DNA from: Actinomycetes bacterium
GTDB lineage: Bacteria > Actinomycetota > Actinomycetes > Actinomycetales > Demequinaceae
Assembly (NCBI GenBank): GCA_023411615.1
Contig: JAEYOR010000011.1
Location: 1-14,039, forward strand
Length of the DNA stretch: 14,039 nt
Direction of reading: 5' to 3'
This document shows, one piece after another, positions 6,872 to 14,039 of this stretch; positions within the stretch are counted from its first letter, which is position 1, and the number at the start of each line of letters is the position of its first letter. The position numbers and the translations under genes were made by a program. The notes under the pieces are model-generated. The model saw only the letters and a list, made by a program, of their open reading frames with translations. It was not told the DNA's origin and did not search any database.

Positions 6872-9282
6872 ACGCCCCGCGAGGACCCGGCACCGAGGCT
6901 AACGCCGGGTCCGCTTTGGCTGCCGGGGCTCTCGAGCAGTGCGTGCAGGGCCCGTTCCCGTCGCAGATAAAAGCGCACCCGTTCGCGAGCGCGGCCCGGG
7001 CGCACGGCGGTGCGTCCACGCCCGGCCCCGGGTGCAGTCACTCTCTCGTCAACTAACAAGGGAGTGAGACTCGCGTGGCCATAGCCGTCGCCTGATGCTG
7101 ACCGCAAGGAGCTCTCAAGGTGGAGCACGGGCTCGCCCTCAGGCCCATGCGCCTGTGGCGTCTCCGTGCCGCAGCCAACCCGGCCTTGGTGATGCGGCGT
7201 GCCCGCACCCGCGTCGTCTCCAAGACAGTTAGCGTGGCCCTCGTCGCCTTGTGGCACTGCGGTTACCCAGGCCGATGCGACCGAGGCCTGCCCGGATGGT
7301 GTGGTGACCCGCACCGATATCCATCCCGGGGACAGGCGGCCTGGCGCGACATCGAGTTGTGGACCGGGCGCACGGGTTTCGAAGATCCCGTCGGCGTCGA
7401 GATCCCATTCAAAGGTGAGATCGCTCCTCGTTGCGGGGGTGTCTGTGGCACTCATCTCCGTCGCGTCGCTCCGCGTCGCAGGGACGCCGTGCGTGGTGCT
7501 CGCCGCTTGATACGAGCCCTGCGCATTGAGCGCAACCGTGCTGCCTGTTGCGACATAAGGCCCACCCGCCCATGCGAGTGGTGACGATTGCACCTCGGCC
7601 AACGCCTGCACAAGCCGATTGCGGACATCCGCGAGCGTCTGACCGATCCGGTGGTGCACGGCACCTGCCGAACCAATGCGAAGCGGCACTACCTCCACCG
7701 TCTGCCAGTCGACGTAGACGGAGCGACCTTGCGCGTCGCCACTCCACAAGGGAGCGACGTCACTCAGGCTGAGACTCGGATCGCCCACGTAAACAACATG
7801 CGAGGTCGCGTTCCACCGCGCGGGCAACACGACATCGGCAGCGGGCCGCCACGCGGAGCGATCACGGCCGGCAAGCGCGTGGGCGGCCTCGCGGGCGCCC
7901 GCCCCTTGGATCACCACGCGGCGTTCGATGTTGACGCCATCGGGTGCGATGCGCTGCTCGATGACGGTGATTGCGGCGCCTTCCCACAACGACTGATCGT
8001 CAAGCGCTTCGATCGCGGCCGCGTGCCCCATACCCCGGTCACCGATGACGAGAGCGACATCCCGCGCTGGTGTCGGCACATCGGAGCTCGAAACGGCGCC
8101 AAAGTCGCCGAAGCCGGCCACGTAATGCGCGATCTGGCGGTGACCTTCCGGTGTGAGGTGATACCACTCGTCGCGGTTAAGCGTTTCGAAGGCTTCATAC
8201 ATCCACCGATCGTCATTCACGGACGCGGGCCGAGCGTCGGGTTCATGACCGGCGAAGAGCTCGGGGATCCCATCGAGAAAGACAACTGAATCGGTCTGTG
8301 TCTGGGCGTTGACGGCAGCGACGGCGTTGCGCTGCGCCTCAAGACCTGCTTCCGCGAGCGCGTCGAGCCGTTGCGAGATGGCGATGCGCTTGAGGCCATC
8401 ATTGCCGACACTCGTGAGCTCAAGATCTTCATTCACCTCGAGGTTCGGGTACGCGAGATACACGACGCGGGCCTGGCCATTGGTGCGGCGCTCAATCTCA
8501 ACGAATACGTCGATCAAGTCCGCTGTGAAGTCGTTGGCGACATAGGCGTCGGCGACATCGAGCGCCTGTTCACACTCATCGCCGTCGCCAAGGATGAGGC
8601 ACGCACGAACGATGTCGGGGAAGTGAACATCGTTTCCGCCCACGGTGAGGAACACGAGGTCGACGTCCGGGTTGAGAGCGTCAACTTGGGGACGGAGCCA
8701 GCGCTCGCAGCTCACGTGCACGGTGGCGGTGCCGTCGCCCGCATCCATGCGGGTGACGGCAGTGACGATGTATTCATCCGAGGCGGGTGTGGAAATGCAT
8801 CGCGCGTTTGTGCGTGCCCAGGTTTCGTAAACGGCGTCGTCTCGCGGCTCGCCTTCGATCTCGGCCTCTGGATAGACGAGCACGGCCGTGTCCTTGAGGT
8901 AGCGGTCGTGCAGAAGAGCGTCGGTCGAGGCCGCAGAGCATGCCCTGTTCAACAAGGTGACGGTGTAACCCTGGCTCGCCAGGGCGTCGGCGTATTGCTC
9001 TCCCCACGTCACCGTGGACTGAAGGCACTTGTCGGGGCCGTAATAAGCGGCGTCTCCATCGGGTGTGCGCGCGCCATTGCCCGACGTGTACGAATCGCCC
9101 ATGAGGAGCACGGTGATGGGGGCACTTTCGCGTCCCGGGCTAGGTGCGGGCGCCCCGAGAACCGCCGCCTCTTGCGTGGCGCCCACCCCCACGCCGGCCT
9201 CGTTTTGGGGCGCGCTCCATCCATGAATGGCGATCAGCGCCGCCACTGCCGTGGAGACGCCGACGAATACAGTTGCCCGCAC
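6868..9282 (-). CDS. Secreted SGNH/GDSL hydrolase with PKD-like domain and basic tail
   Basis: Predicted secreted esterase or lipase-like protein, 804 residues, GTG start. Residues 1-22 form a signal peptide or anchor. The SGNH domain (about 55-390) has GDSYTSGNG (62-70) with nucleophile Ser64, VGGNDVH (214-220) and DEWYHLTPEGH (371-381) with catalytic His375. Cysteines at 86/115, 162/192 and 228/237 could form three disulfides, as in streptomycete SEST-type esterases. Residues about 405-565 form a region I do not recognise. A PKD/Ig-like domain follows (about 570-676, core FEWDLDADGIF) with an insertion carrying PATRSD twice. The last 128 residues are Gly/Arg-rich and resemble no domain I know; a frameshift after residue 676 is possible. 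The + frame alternative ends at 7053 and is not clearly better. The substrate is unknown. The start has only a weak AGAAG as ribosome binding site. No sorting motif is seen. Confidence 0.8.
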   Translation of the reverse strand: MRATVFVGVSTAVAALIAIHGWSAPQNEAGVGVGATQEAAVLGAPAPSPGRESAPITVLLMGDSYTSGNGARTPDGDAAYYGPDKCLQSTVTWGEQYADALASQGYTVTLLNRACSAASTDALLHDRYLKDTAVLVYPEAEIEGEPRDDAVYETWARTNARCISTPASDEYIVTAVTRMDAGDGTATVHVSCERWLRPQVDALNPDVDLVFLTVGGNDVHFPDIVRACLILGDGDECEQALDVADAYVANDFTADLIDVFVEIERRTNGQARVVYLAYPNLEVNEDLELTSVGNDGLKRIAISQRLDALAEAGLEAQRNAVAAVNAQTQTDSVVFLDGIPELFAGHEPDARPASVNDDRWMYEAFETLNRDEWYHLTPEGHRQIAHYVAGFGDFGAVSSSDVPTPARDVALVIGDRGMGHAAAIEALDDQSLWEGAAITVIEQRIAPDGVNIERRVVIQGAGAREAAHALAGRDRSAWRPAADVVLPARWNATSHVVYVGDPSLSLSDVAPLWSGDAQGRSVYVDWQTVEVVPLRIGSAGAVHHRIGQTLADVRNRLVQALAEVQSSPLAWAGGPYVATGSTVALNAQGSYQAASTTHGVPATRSDATEMSATDTPATRSDLTFEWDLDADGIFETRAPGPQLDVAPGRLSPGWISVRVTTPSGQASVASAWVTAVPQGDEGHANCLGDDAGAGTPHHQGRVGCGTETPQAHGPEGEPVLHLESSLRSASGDGYGHASLTPLLVDERVTAPGAGRGRTAVRPGRARERVRFYLRRERALHALLESPGSQSGPGVSLGAGSSRGV
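6883..6912 (+). terminator. Hairpin terminator of the M13 peptidase gene
   Basis: A perfect nine-base stem, GGACCCGGC at 6883-6891 and GCCGGGTCC at 6904-6912, has a 12-base loop. It lies 11 bases past the peptidase stop codon and is followed by GCTTT. It probably ends the peptidase transcript. It also lies inside the last codons of the SGNH frame on the other strand, so if that frame is real the hairpin is coding DNA as well. Confidence 0.55.
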
Positions 9283-9441
9283 CGTCTTCTACCCCCGGGG
9301 TCGTGGGCACCAATTGGCCCACGTTGACCGTAGAAAGGTGCCCCCACATCGGGTAGCCCCATTTATGGGGGAATTGCGGCTTCTGTGGCCAACATCACAT
9401 TCCGGCGACTCCGGTGTGCACCAGCATGGGAAACTTCATCA
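9283..9441. promoter_or_regulatory. Divergent spacer with nested inverted repeats
   Basis: This spacer separates the SGNH gene (-) from trmL (+). It is unusually rich in symmetry. TTCTAC (9287-9292) pairs with GTAGAA (9330-9335). Nearly concentric inside it, CGTGGGC (9302-9308) pairs with GCCCACG (9317-9323), with CCAATTGG at the core. CCCCGGGG (9293-9300) lies between the left arms. Further right, CCCCAT-TT-ATGGGG (9357-9370) is a 14-base near-perfect palindrome. TTGACC at 9324-9329 could be a -35 toward trmL, but no good -10 follows. I read this as candidate operator sites controlling the secreted protein; no known regulator consensus is recognised. Confidence 0.4.
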
Positions 9442-9921
9442 ATGAGTTCCGTCGCCATGCCTTCGATCGCCTTCTTTGAGCCCCGTATCCCGGAGAACAC
9501 CGGAGCGGCGATCCGCTTGTCGGCTGTCTCGGGGGCGCACTTGCGCCTCGTCGAGCCCCTTGGTTTCACTTTCGAAGAATCAAAGCTCCGCAGGGCCGGG
9601 CTCGACTATCACGATCTTGCGACCGTCACGGTCCATCCGTCCTTTGATGCGCTCTGCAAGGCATTGCCAGAGTCACGCATTTTTGCTTTCACGGGGCGTG
9701 CGAGCACGTACTTCACGGATGTCGAGTACCGGGCCGACGATGTTCTCCTCTTTGGACCCGAGCCCACCGGGCTTCCCGACGTGGTCCTCGATCATCCCCG
9801 TATCACCCAATGGTTGCGCATCCCGATGCTGCCCGGCCGACGCTCGCTCAACTTGTCGAACTCGGCCGCCATCGCTGTGTACGAGGCGGCACGCCAACTG
9901 GGTTTCTCAGATCACGTTTAG
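9442..9921 (+). CDS. trmL: tRNA (cytidine/uridine(34)-2'-O)-methyltransferase
   Basis: SPOUT-class methyltransferase that uses S-adenosylmethionine to methylate the ribose at the wobble base of certain leucine tRNAs. The protein has 159 residues from this start, close to E. coli TrmL. Visible motifs are PENTGAAIRL (17-26), RRAGLDYHD (50-58), and the trefoil-knot SAM-binding loops LFGPEPTGLP (103-112) and IPMLPGRRSLNLSN (127-140), followed by a helix ending VYEAARQLG. The start is uncertain: the ATG at 9442 has a weak GGGAAA upstream; the ATG at 9457 would give MPSIAFFEP, which aligns best with the family start; a GTG at 9385 adds residues unlike the family. It diverges from the SGNH gene. Its TAG stop shares TTAG (9918-9921) with the stop of the converging membrane-protein gene. 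Confidence 0.92.
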   Translation: MSSVAMPSIAFFEPRIPENTGAAIRLSAVSGAHLRLVEPLGFTFEESKLRRAGLDYHDLATVTVHPSFDALCKALPESRIFAFTGRASTYFTDVEYRADDVLLFGPEPTGLPDVVLDHPRITQWLRIPMLPGRRSLNLSNSAAIAVYEAARQLGFSDHV

Positions 9922-12900
9922 CGCATCGTGCGGATGCGCTCGGCGGTGAAGCCGAGCACAAGCAGCACGGCGCCGATGAAGCCGAAGCTCACCCACCGCG
10001 GCACGAGCGCTTCATCGACCACCACTTGCGACGTCGCGAGCACCACTGCCGTCACTGCGGTGCCGAGCAGTGGCGCGAACCATTGGCGCCACACACCGAT
10101 GATTCCAAGGACCGCGGCCGCGAACACCAGTGCAAGCGGGCGGATGAGCAGCTCGGGATCGAGTGCCATCGCAATGTAAGACGGGATGAGGATCAGACCT
10201 AGCCCCGGCGCCAGGGCGGCATAGGTTCTCATCGCGGGATCACGCCGCATTCGGAGCAGGCCCAGGCCAAGCATCGTCGCACCCGGCACGGCGACATATG
10301 CTTCGAGAGCGGTGGCACCAACGGCCGCGAGGAGGAGCACCGCCGCTGGGCTCAGCAACCACAAGGCGGTGATGCGAGCCCACACCACACCGTTGAGTGC
10401 GAAGAGCGCGTACCAGGCGGCGCTTGCGACAAGCACCAACAACCCGCTCGACAGTACGTGCATCGTTGCAAACGGCATGATGACGGTGATTGCACCGAGC
10501 ACCCAAGCCGCACCGTTGTGTGCAAGGACTTTGGCCGCAACTAGGGCGAGCGCAACAGTGAAACCGATGACAGCCCCGCCCAATGCGCTGGGCCCATAGC
10601 CTGCGCCAAAGAACAAGAAGGTATGCATGGCGGCAAACACGGCCACCAGTGGCGCTGCGATTGCGGTCCCACCTCGCGCCGCGCTCCGCCGTTCGGCCCG
10701 AGTCGCTGTCCATACGAGGACGGCGACGGCAAGCGCCTCAACGATCGCTGCCGGACCGGCTCGCCACGGCATCCACGCCGCAGCGGCGATAATCGCCCAC
10801 ACCCCGTGGAGGCGTCCAGTCCCCAGGCGGCCCGCCCAACGGACACCCGCTTCTGCGATGGCCGGCGCGAGGACCGCGAGCGCAACCCAACCGATCGGGT
10901 CGGGCACCAAGCCCGCCGCCACGGCTGCCGCACCAAGCAGAATCGACGCCCCGTGGCGTCGGACGGGTGGCCAGGCGAAGACTGCCGCCACCACGAGCAC
11001 AATGGCGGCGACTGCCCACCACTGCCCATCCACACTGCCGGCGGACCTCGACTCAATCCACGCACGGCTTGCCACGGCGAGCGCGGTCACCACTGAGCCT
11101 GCGGAAATGAGCGCAGCGGGCGCCATTGCGATGAGCCATAGGGCTGGCCTACCGTCACGGCGAACGGCGAGGCGATGTACCCACGCGAGGATCACCATGC
11201 CGGCTGCCGCCGCAATGGCCGCAGCCCTGAGGTCGCTCTGAGCGAGAGCGGCGGGCGCGATGAGTGACGCCGTGGCAACGGCCGGCGCCAGTGTGTACGC
11301 GGGCCAGCGCATGGCGAATGCGACGCCAGCAAGGGCGACCACGGCGAGCGCGACGATGATGCGCCACTCGGGACCGTCCTCCGCCATTCGCACAAGCCAC
11401 GTCACCGTGACGGTGCTGGTTGCCACGACGCCAGCGACGGCGACGGGCGCCCGCGACGGCCTCAAGACCTTGAGTGCCGTGACCAACCACACGGCGACGG
11501 CAATGAGGAGTACCGCTACCGGTAGCCACGGGTGCTCTGCGTCCGGCAAAGACATTGCCAAGCGGCCGCTCGCTTGAGGGATGACAAGAATGAGGCCGAT
11601 TGTGACGATAAGGCTTGCGAAGCCTCCGTTGACCGGTCCCCGGAATGCGCGCGCAAACAAGAGCCCCGCACACACGGTGATGAGCGCTGCTGCTGGCTCG
11701 GCCCACGTCATTGAGATCGCCCAGCTGCCGGCCGGCGCGAGAGTCCAGCAGATCCCAACCACGGCGCTATAGGCAGCGAAGAACGAACCGATCACAACGG
11801 CCGGGAGCGCACCAACAAGTGCGGCCGCGAGGGGATCTGACATCGCGACGCTCGATGTGCGCTCGTCACTGCGGCTCCGCTTGCCGAGCACAACGCCGAC
11901 GCCCGCGATAGCGGTCGCAATGGCGGCGGCGACGACGACGGTGAGGCCGAGGTTCTCGGTGGCCCACCAGATGACGGCTCCGCCAAGCATCGTGCTGGTC
12001 ATCGATGCCATAAAGGCGGCCTGCGGGAACGTCTCACTTGCGTAGGCAAGCCCCGCGACAGCGATCACTGCGCTAATGGCCCACGTCGTCACATCGGCCG
12101 TGCTCATGTCAGATGCGACGGTGGCAATCCGGAAGGGACCGATGACCGCGACGAGCGCAGCGACGACGATGGCTGCGATCTGCATCGGGCGGCGTTGACT
12201 CGGGCCCCATGCGCGCCAGACGAACCACAAGACAATTGCCGAGGCGATGATTCCAGGGGCGTTAAGCCAGCGGGCGCCGGTCCAGATGGTCCCGACGCCA
12301 CAACCCGCGACGATTGCCGCTGCGGCGCTGAGCCACGCCCCTGCCCCGACGCGCGCCGCCTCTGCCCGTGCACCAAGACGCCACGTGCGCATGAGCCAGG
12401 CAGCACACGCGAGCACAAAGATGACGCCCGCGTAGGCCATCACCTCCTTGGCGGCCGGGACCTGCGTGGTGAAGCCCTGTGGGAAGCGCGCGTCCGAGCC
12501 AAGCAAGGCGGAGGAGATGGCTGTGATGCCGATGATCCCGCTGACGACTGCGAGCCACAACACCGGAAGCCCAAGGCCTGCGAGACCAGCCGCCCGCCAC
12601 GGGGGCGTTCCGCGAGAGAGCAGGACGACTGCGACAACAACAAGGAGTGCGAGAACGAGGTTGGTCTGCCACACCGAGTCGACAAACTGATTGACAAGGA
12701 TCGCCGCCGTGATGATGGCAACGCCCGTGAGCGGGCCTGCACCGACGATCGGCCGCCAGATGGCGACGGCCGCGAGCGCGGTAATGCCTGCGGTCATCGC
12801 GCTCAGGGCGAGTAGTCCCGTTTCTTCGATCGAGATGGGGACGAAGAGTGTGGGCGTGGCAGCAGCGATCGCGATGGTGGCGCCCGACCACTTCACGATG

Positions 12901-13961
12901 TCGCGATGACGTGAGTTAACCCATAGGCGTCCGAGCCATATGAGCGCAACGGCCGGCAAAGCGGCGACGATGACGAAGCGTGCAGTGGCGATTCCCGCGG
13001 ACTGAGCGCCGAGGGCGTATTCGATACCCGCCGAGAGGACCGCGAGGTGCACGGCAACGGCGGCTGTCGCGCCAACAGCGCGCAAGTGGGTTCGATCGAG
13101 CGCAACTCCCGCGATGGCTGCGGCCGAGAAGAAGAGGGCCGCCGTGTAGGGCTGGGCTCCATCTTCATTCATGCGCCACGCGATTTGAGACACACCAACG
13201 AAGCCAATGGCGACAACGCCGAGCGAGCCGCCGATGGTCGGGAACGCGTCGCGAGTAGCACGCAGCCCGAGCCATGCGAAGAAGCCAGCGAACGCGATGA
13301 GGAAGCCCGCACGGACGATGGGGATGTAGTTGTCCCAGGATGCGGCGACAAAGACGATCGCGGCAAGGATCACGAGGGAAGCACCCGAAACGCCTAGCAA
13401 CGCTGCAGCCGAAAGTTTGCGGGCGGGCTTGTGACCGGGCGAGTATGCGGGCGTCGCATCCCCTGGCGCGCTTGGCGCCTCACGCCCACCCGACGCGCTT
13501 GGCTTGTCCGGTGCGCTTGCCGCACTTGGCTCGCCCGGCGCGCTTGCCGCACTTGGCTTGCCCGGTCCACGCGGCGCGCTCGCCGCCGCGGGCCCACCTA
13601 CCCCACCCGGCGCGGCCCAGTTTTGCGCAACCGGATGCGTGGTTGTGGGTGTGGGCGCGGATGTAGGCGGCGGCACTGCGCCGACCGGCTGTTCCAACTG
13701 GACACGAGGGGCCGAGCCACGAAGCGACTCGCGCCGTTCGAGCCACTCCGCCTCGCGCCTATCCATCAGTTCGAGCGCGCGTCTCGCAGCTTCTCGTTCA
13801 CCTCGGATCTGGTGCACGGCACCATTGGCCTGAGCCAACTCATACGCCACCGCCGACTCAAGACCAAGACCGCACGCCTCGCAAAACGACGCGCGAACCG
13901 GCAATGTGGTGCCACAGTCGGGACACACTGGCCCCAGTCCCCCTCGTGAGCGTGGACTCAT
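9918..13961 (-). CDS. Giant polytopic membrane protein with N-terminal zinc ribbon
   Basis: Function unknown. It has 1347 residues with a clear order of parts. Residues 13-30 hold CPDC and CEAC (Cys13, 16, 27, 30), a zinc ribbon. Residues about 35-80 are a charged helix rich in Arg and Glu, possibly a coiled coil. Residues about 84-180 are a Pro/Ala/Ser/Gly linker with nine-residue repeats. From about 184 to the end I count roughly 40 hydrophobic segments in near-continuous series, separated by short loops, many with Arg and Trp at the edges. No pump, transporter or enzyme motif is visible in them. It resembles, from memory, actinobacterial proteins labelled as SCO7613 C-terminal domain membrane proteins. 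The zinc ribbon and linker should be cytoplasmic. TAGGGT six bases before the ATG suggests a leaderless mRNA. The 3' end overlaps trmL by four bases. Confidence 0.88.
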   Translation of the reverse strand: MSPRSRGGLGPVCPDCGTTLPVRASFCEACGLGLESAVAYELAQANGAVHQIRGEREAARRALELMDRREAEWLERRESLRGSAPRVQLEQPVGAVPPPTSAPTPTTTHPVAQNWAAPGGVGGPAAASAPRGPGKPSAASAPGEPSAASAPDKPSASGGREAPSAPGDATPAYSPGHKPARKLSAAALLGVSGASLVILAAIVFVAASWDNYIPIVRAGFLIAFAGFFAWLGLRATRDAFPTIGGSLGVVAIGFVGVSQIAWRMNEDGAQPYTAALFFSAAAIAGVALDRTHLRAVGATAAVAVHLAVLSAGIEYALGAQSAGIATARFVIVAALPAVALIWLGRLWVNSRHRDIVKWSGATIAIAAATPTLFVPISIEETGLLALSAMTAGITALAAVAIWRPIVGAGPLTGVAIITAAILVNQFVDSVWQTNLVLALLVVVAVVLLSRGTPPWRAAGLAGLGLPVLWLAVVSGIIGITAISSALLGSDARFPQGFTTQVPAAKEVMAYAGVIFVLACAAWLMRTWRLGARAEAARVGAGAWLSAAAAIVAGCGVGTIWTGARWLNAPGIIASAIVLWFVWRAWGPSQRRPMQIAAIVVAALVAVIGPFRIATVASDMSTADVTTWAISAVIAVAGLAYASETFPQAAFMASMTSTMLGGAVIWWATENLGLTVVVAAAIATAIAGVGVVLGKRSRSDERTSSVAMSDPLAAALVGALPAVVIGSFFAAYSAVVGICWTLAPAGSWAISMTWAEPAAALITVCAGLLFARAFRGPVNGGFASLIVTIGLILVIPQASGRLAMSLPDAEHPWLPVAVLLIAVAVWLVTALKVLRPSRAPVAVAGVVATSTVTVTWLVRMAEDGPEWRIIVALAVVALAGVAFAMRWPAYTLAPAVATASLIAPAALAQSDLRAAAIAAAAGMVILAWVHRLAVRRDGRPALWLIAMAPAALISAGSVVTALAVASRAWIESRSAGSVDGQWWAVAAIVLVVAAVFAWPPVRRHGASILLGAAAVAAGLVPDPIGWVALAVLAPAIAEAGVRWAGRLGTGRLHGVWAIIAAAAWMPWRAGPAAIVEALAVAVLVWTATRAERRSAARGGTAIAAPLVAVFAAMHTFLFFGAGYGPSALGGAVIGFTVALALVAAKVLAHNGAAWVLGAITVIMPFATMHVLSSGLLVLVASAAWYALFALNGVVWARITALWLLSPAAVLLLAAVGATALEAYVAVPGATMLGLGLLRMRRDPAMRTYAALAPGLGLILIPSYIAMALDPELLIRPLALVFAAAVLGIIGVWRQWFAPLLGTAVTAVVLATSQVVVDEALVPRWVSFGFIGAVLLVLGFTAERIRTMR
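13495..13566 (-). repeat. 27-base tandem repeat coding the Pro/Ala/Ser linker
   Basis: Two 27-base units at 13513-13539 and 13540-13566 match at 25 of 27 positions. A shorter 18-base unit at 13495-13512 looks like the same unit lacking nine internal bases. The changes keep the reading frame: the protein has nine-residue units of the type APGEPSAAS and a six-residue APDKPS. More worn copies starting GCGCTT appear further left, near 13468. It lies between the zinc ribbon and the first membrane segment of the giant membrane protein and is likely to vary in copy number between strains. Confidence 0.8.
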
Positions 13962-13967
13962 GAGTGG

Positions 13968-13973
13968 ACCCTA
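13968..13973 (-). promoter_or_regulatory. Possible -10 element of the giant membrane protein gene
   Basis: On the - strand this reads TAGGGT, six bases (CCACTC) before the ATG at 13961. The hexamer and spacing are identical to those at the M13 peptidase gene. No good Shine-Dalgarno sequence lies between it and the ATG. No -35 is recognisable. The first three bases also form the stop codon of an open frame that runs in from the window edge, so read-through from an upstream gene is an alternative. Confidence 0.45.
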
Positions 13974-14039
13974 GCGGTTCCCACCATTCGTGGCCGAGAA
14001 TCCACCGCTCATGTGGTGAATATGCCCCTCACCCAGGCC
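13971..14039 (-). CDS. Possible 3' end of an upstream gene, cut by the window edge
   Basis: Read from the right edge on the - strand, one frame stays open for 22 codons and ends in TAG at 13973-13971, nine bases before the start of the giant membrane protein gene. The last residues would be Gly/Asn/Ser-rich with two adjacent histidines, ending in GGNR. The other two - strand frames close within ten codons. The stretch is too short to judge coding character or family. On the + strand an ATG at 14022 starts six open codons to the edge, so a gene leaving to the right is an equal possibility. Confidence 0.2.
   Translation of the reverse strand, partial: GLGEGHIHHMSGGFSATNGGNR

Noticed and set aside
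8371..9327. Long + strand open frame of 318 codons opposite the SGNH gene
   Set aside because: It mirrors the reverse strand of a gene with clear SGNH motifs, has no recognisable domain, and high GC content keeps such shadow frames open.
9385..9441. GTG start giving TrmL 19 more residues
   Set aside because: The family begins directly with the first strand of the SPOUT fold; the extension is not family-like and no ribosome binding site supports it.
13495..13566. CRISPR-like array
   Set aside because: The repeats are directly adjacent without spacers and lie in frame inside a coding sequence.

Overview
This is a high-GC chromosomal segment (by eye well above 60% G+C, with G/C-rich third codon positions). 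It comes from an actinobacterium (Actinomycetota), plausibly of the Micrococcales type. The pointers are the Mycobacterium-like RpiB (GGSGNGE motif), an Eis-type acetyltransferase, a cytoplasmic PepO-like M13 peptidase, and a very large zinc-ribbon polytopic membrane protein of a kind I know from actinobacteria. I cannot name the genus. I see no tRNA, rRNA, CRISPR array, insertion sequence or other sign of a mobile region.

Layout, left to right. 1-1801: a cysteine biosynthesis pair, cysK then cysE, on the + strand. CysE ends in the C-terminal isoleucine that lets it dock into CysK. 1848-2348: a Dps-family ferritin-like protein on the - strand. 2528-4336: a CoA-binding YccU-like protein and an Eis-like N-acetyltransferase, both +. 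4399-4851: rpiB (-), facing the acetyltransferase across a strong hairpin. 4925-6871: an M13 zinc metallopeptidase (+), divergent from rpiB. 6868-9282: a secreted multidomain SGNH/GDSL esterase-like protein (-), whose stop codon shares four bases with that of the peptidase. 9442-9921: TrmL-type tRNA 2'-O-methyltransferase (+). 9918-13961: a 1347-residue protein (-) with an N-terminal zinc ribbon, a helical stretch, a repetitive Pro/Ala/Ser linker and about 40 membrane segments. 13971-14039: perhaps the last codons of another - strand gene.

The genes do not form one system. Most are housekeeping or stress functions (cysteine synthesis, iron and oxidative protection, pentose phosphate metabolism, peptide breakdown, tRNA modification), arranged as alternating short units with many convergent ends. 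No stretch over 300 bases lacks a gene. The least explained parts are the giant membrane protein and the middle and C-terminal regions of the SGNH protein. Two regulatory patterns also stand out: three genes carry a -10-like hexamer exactly six bases before their ATG, suggesting leaderless transcripts, and nested inverted repeats fill the spacer between the SGNH gene and trmL.
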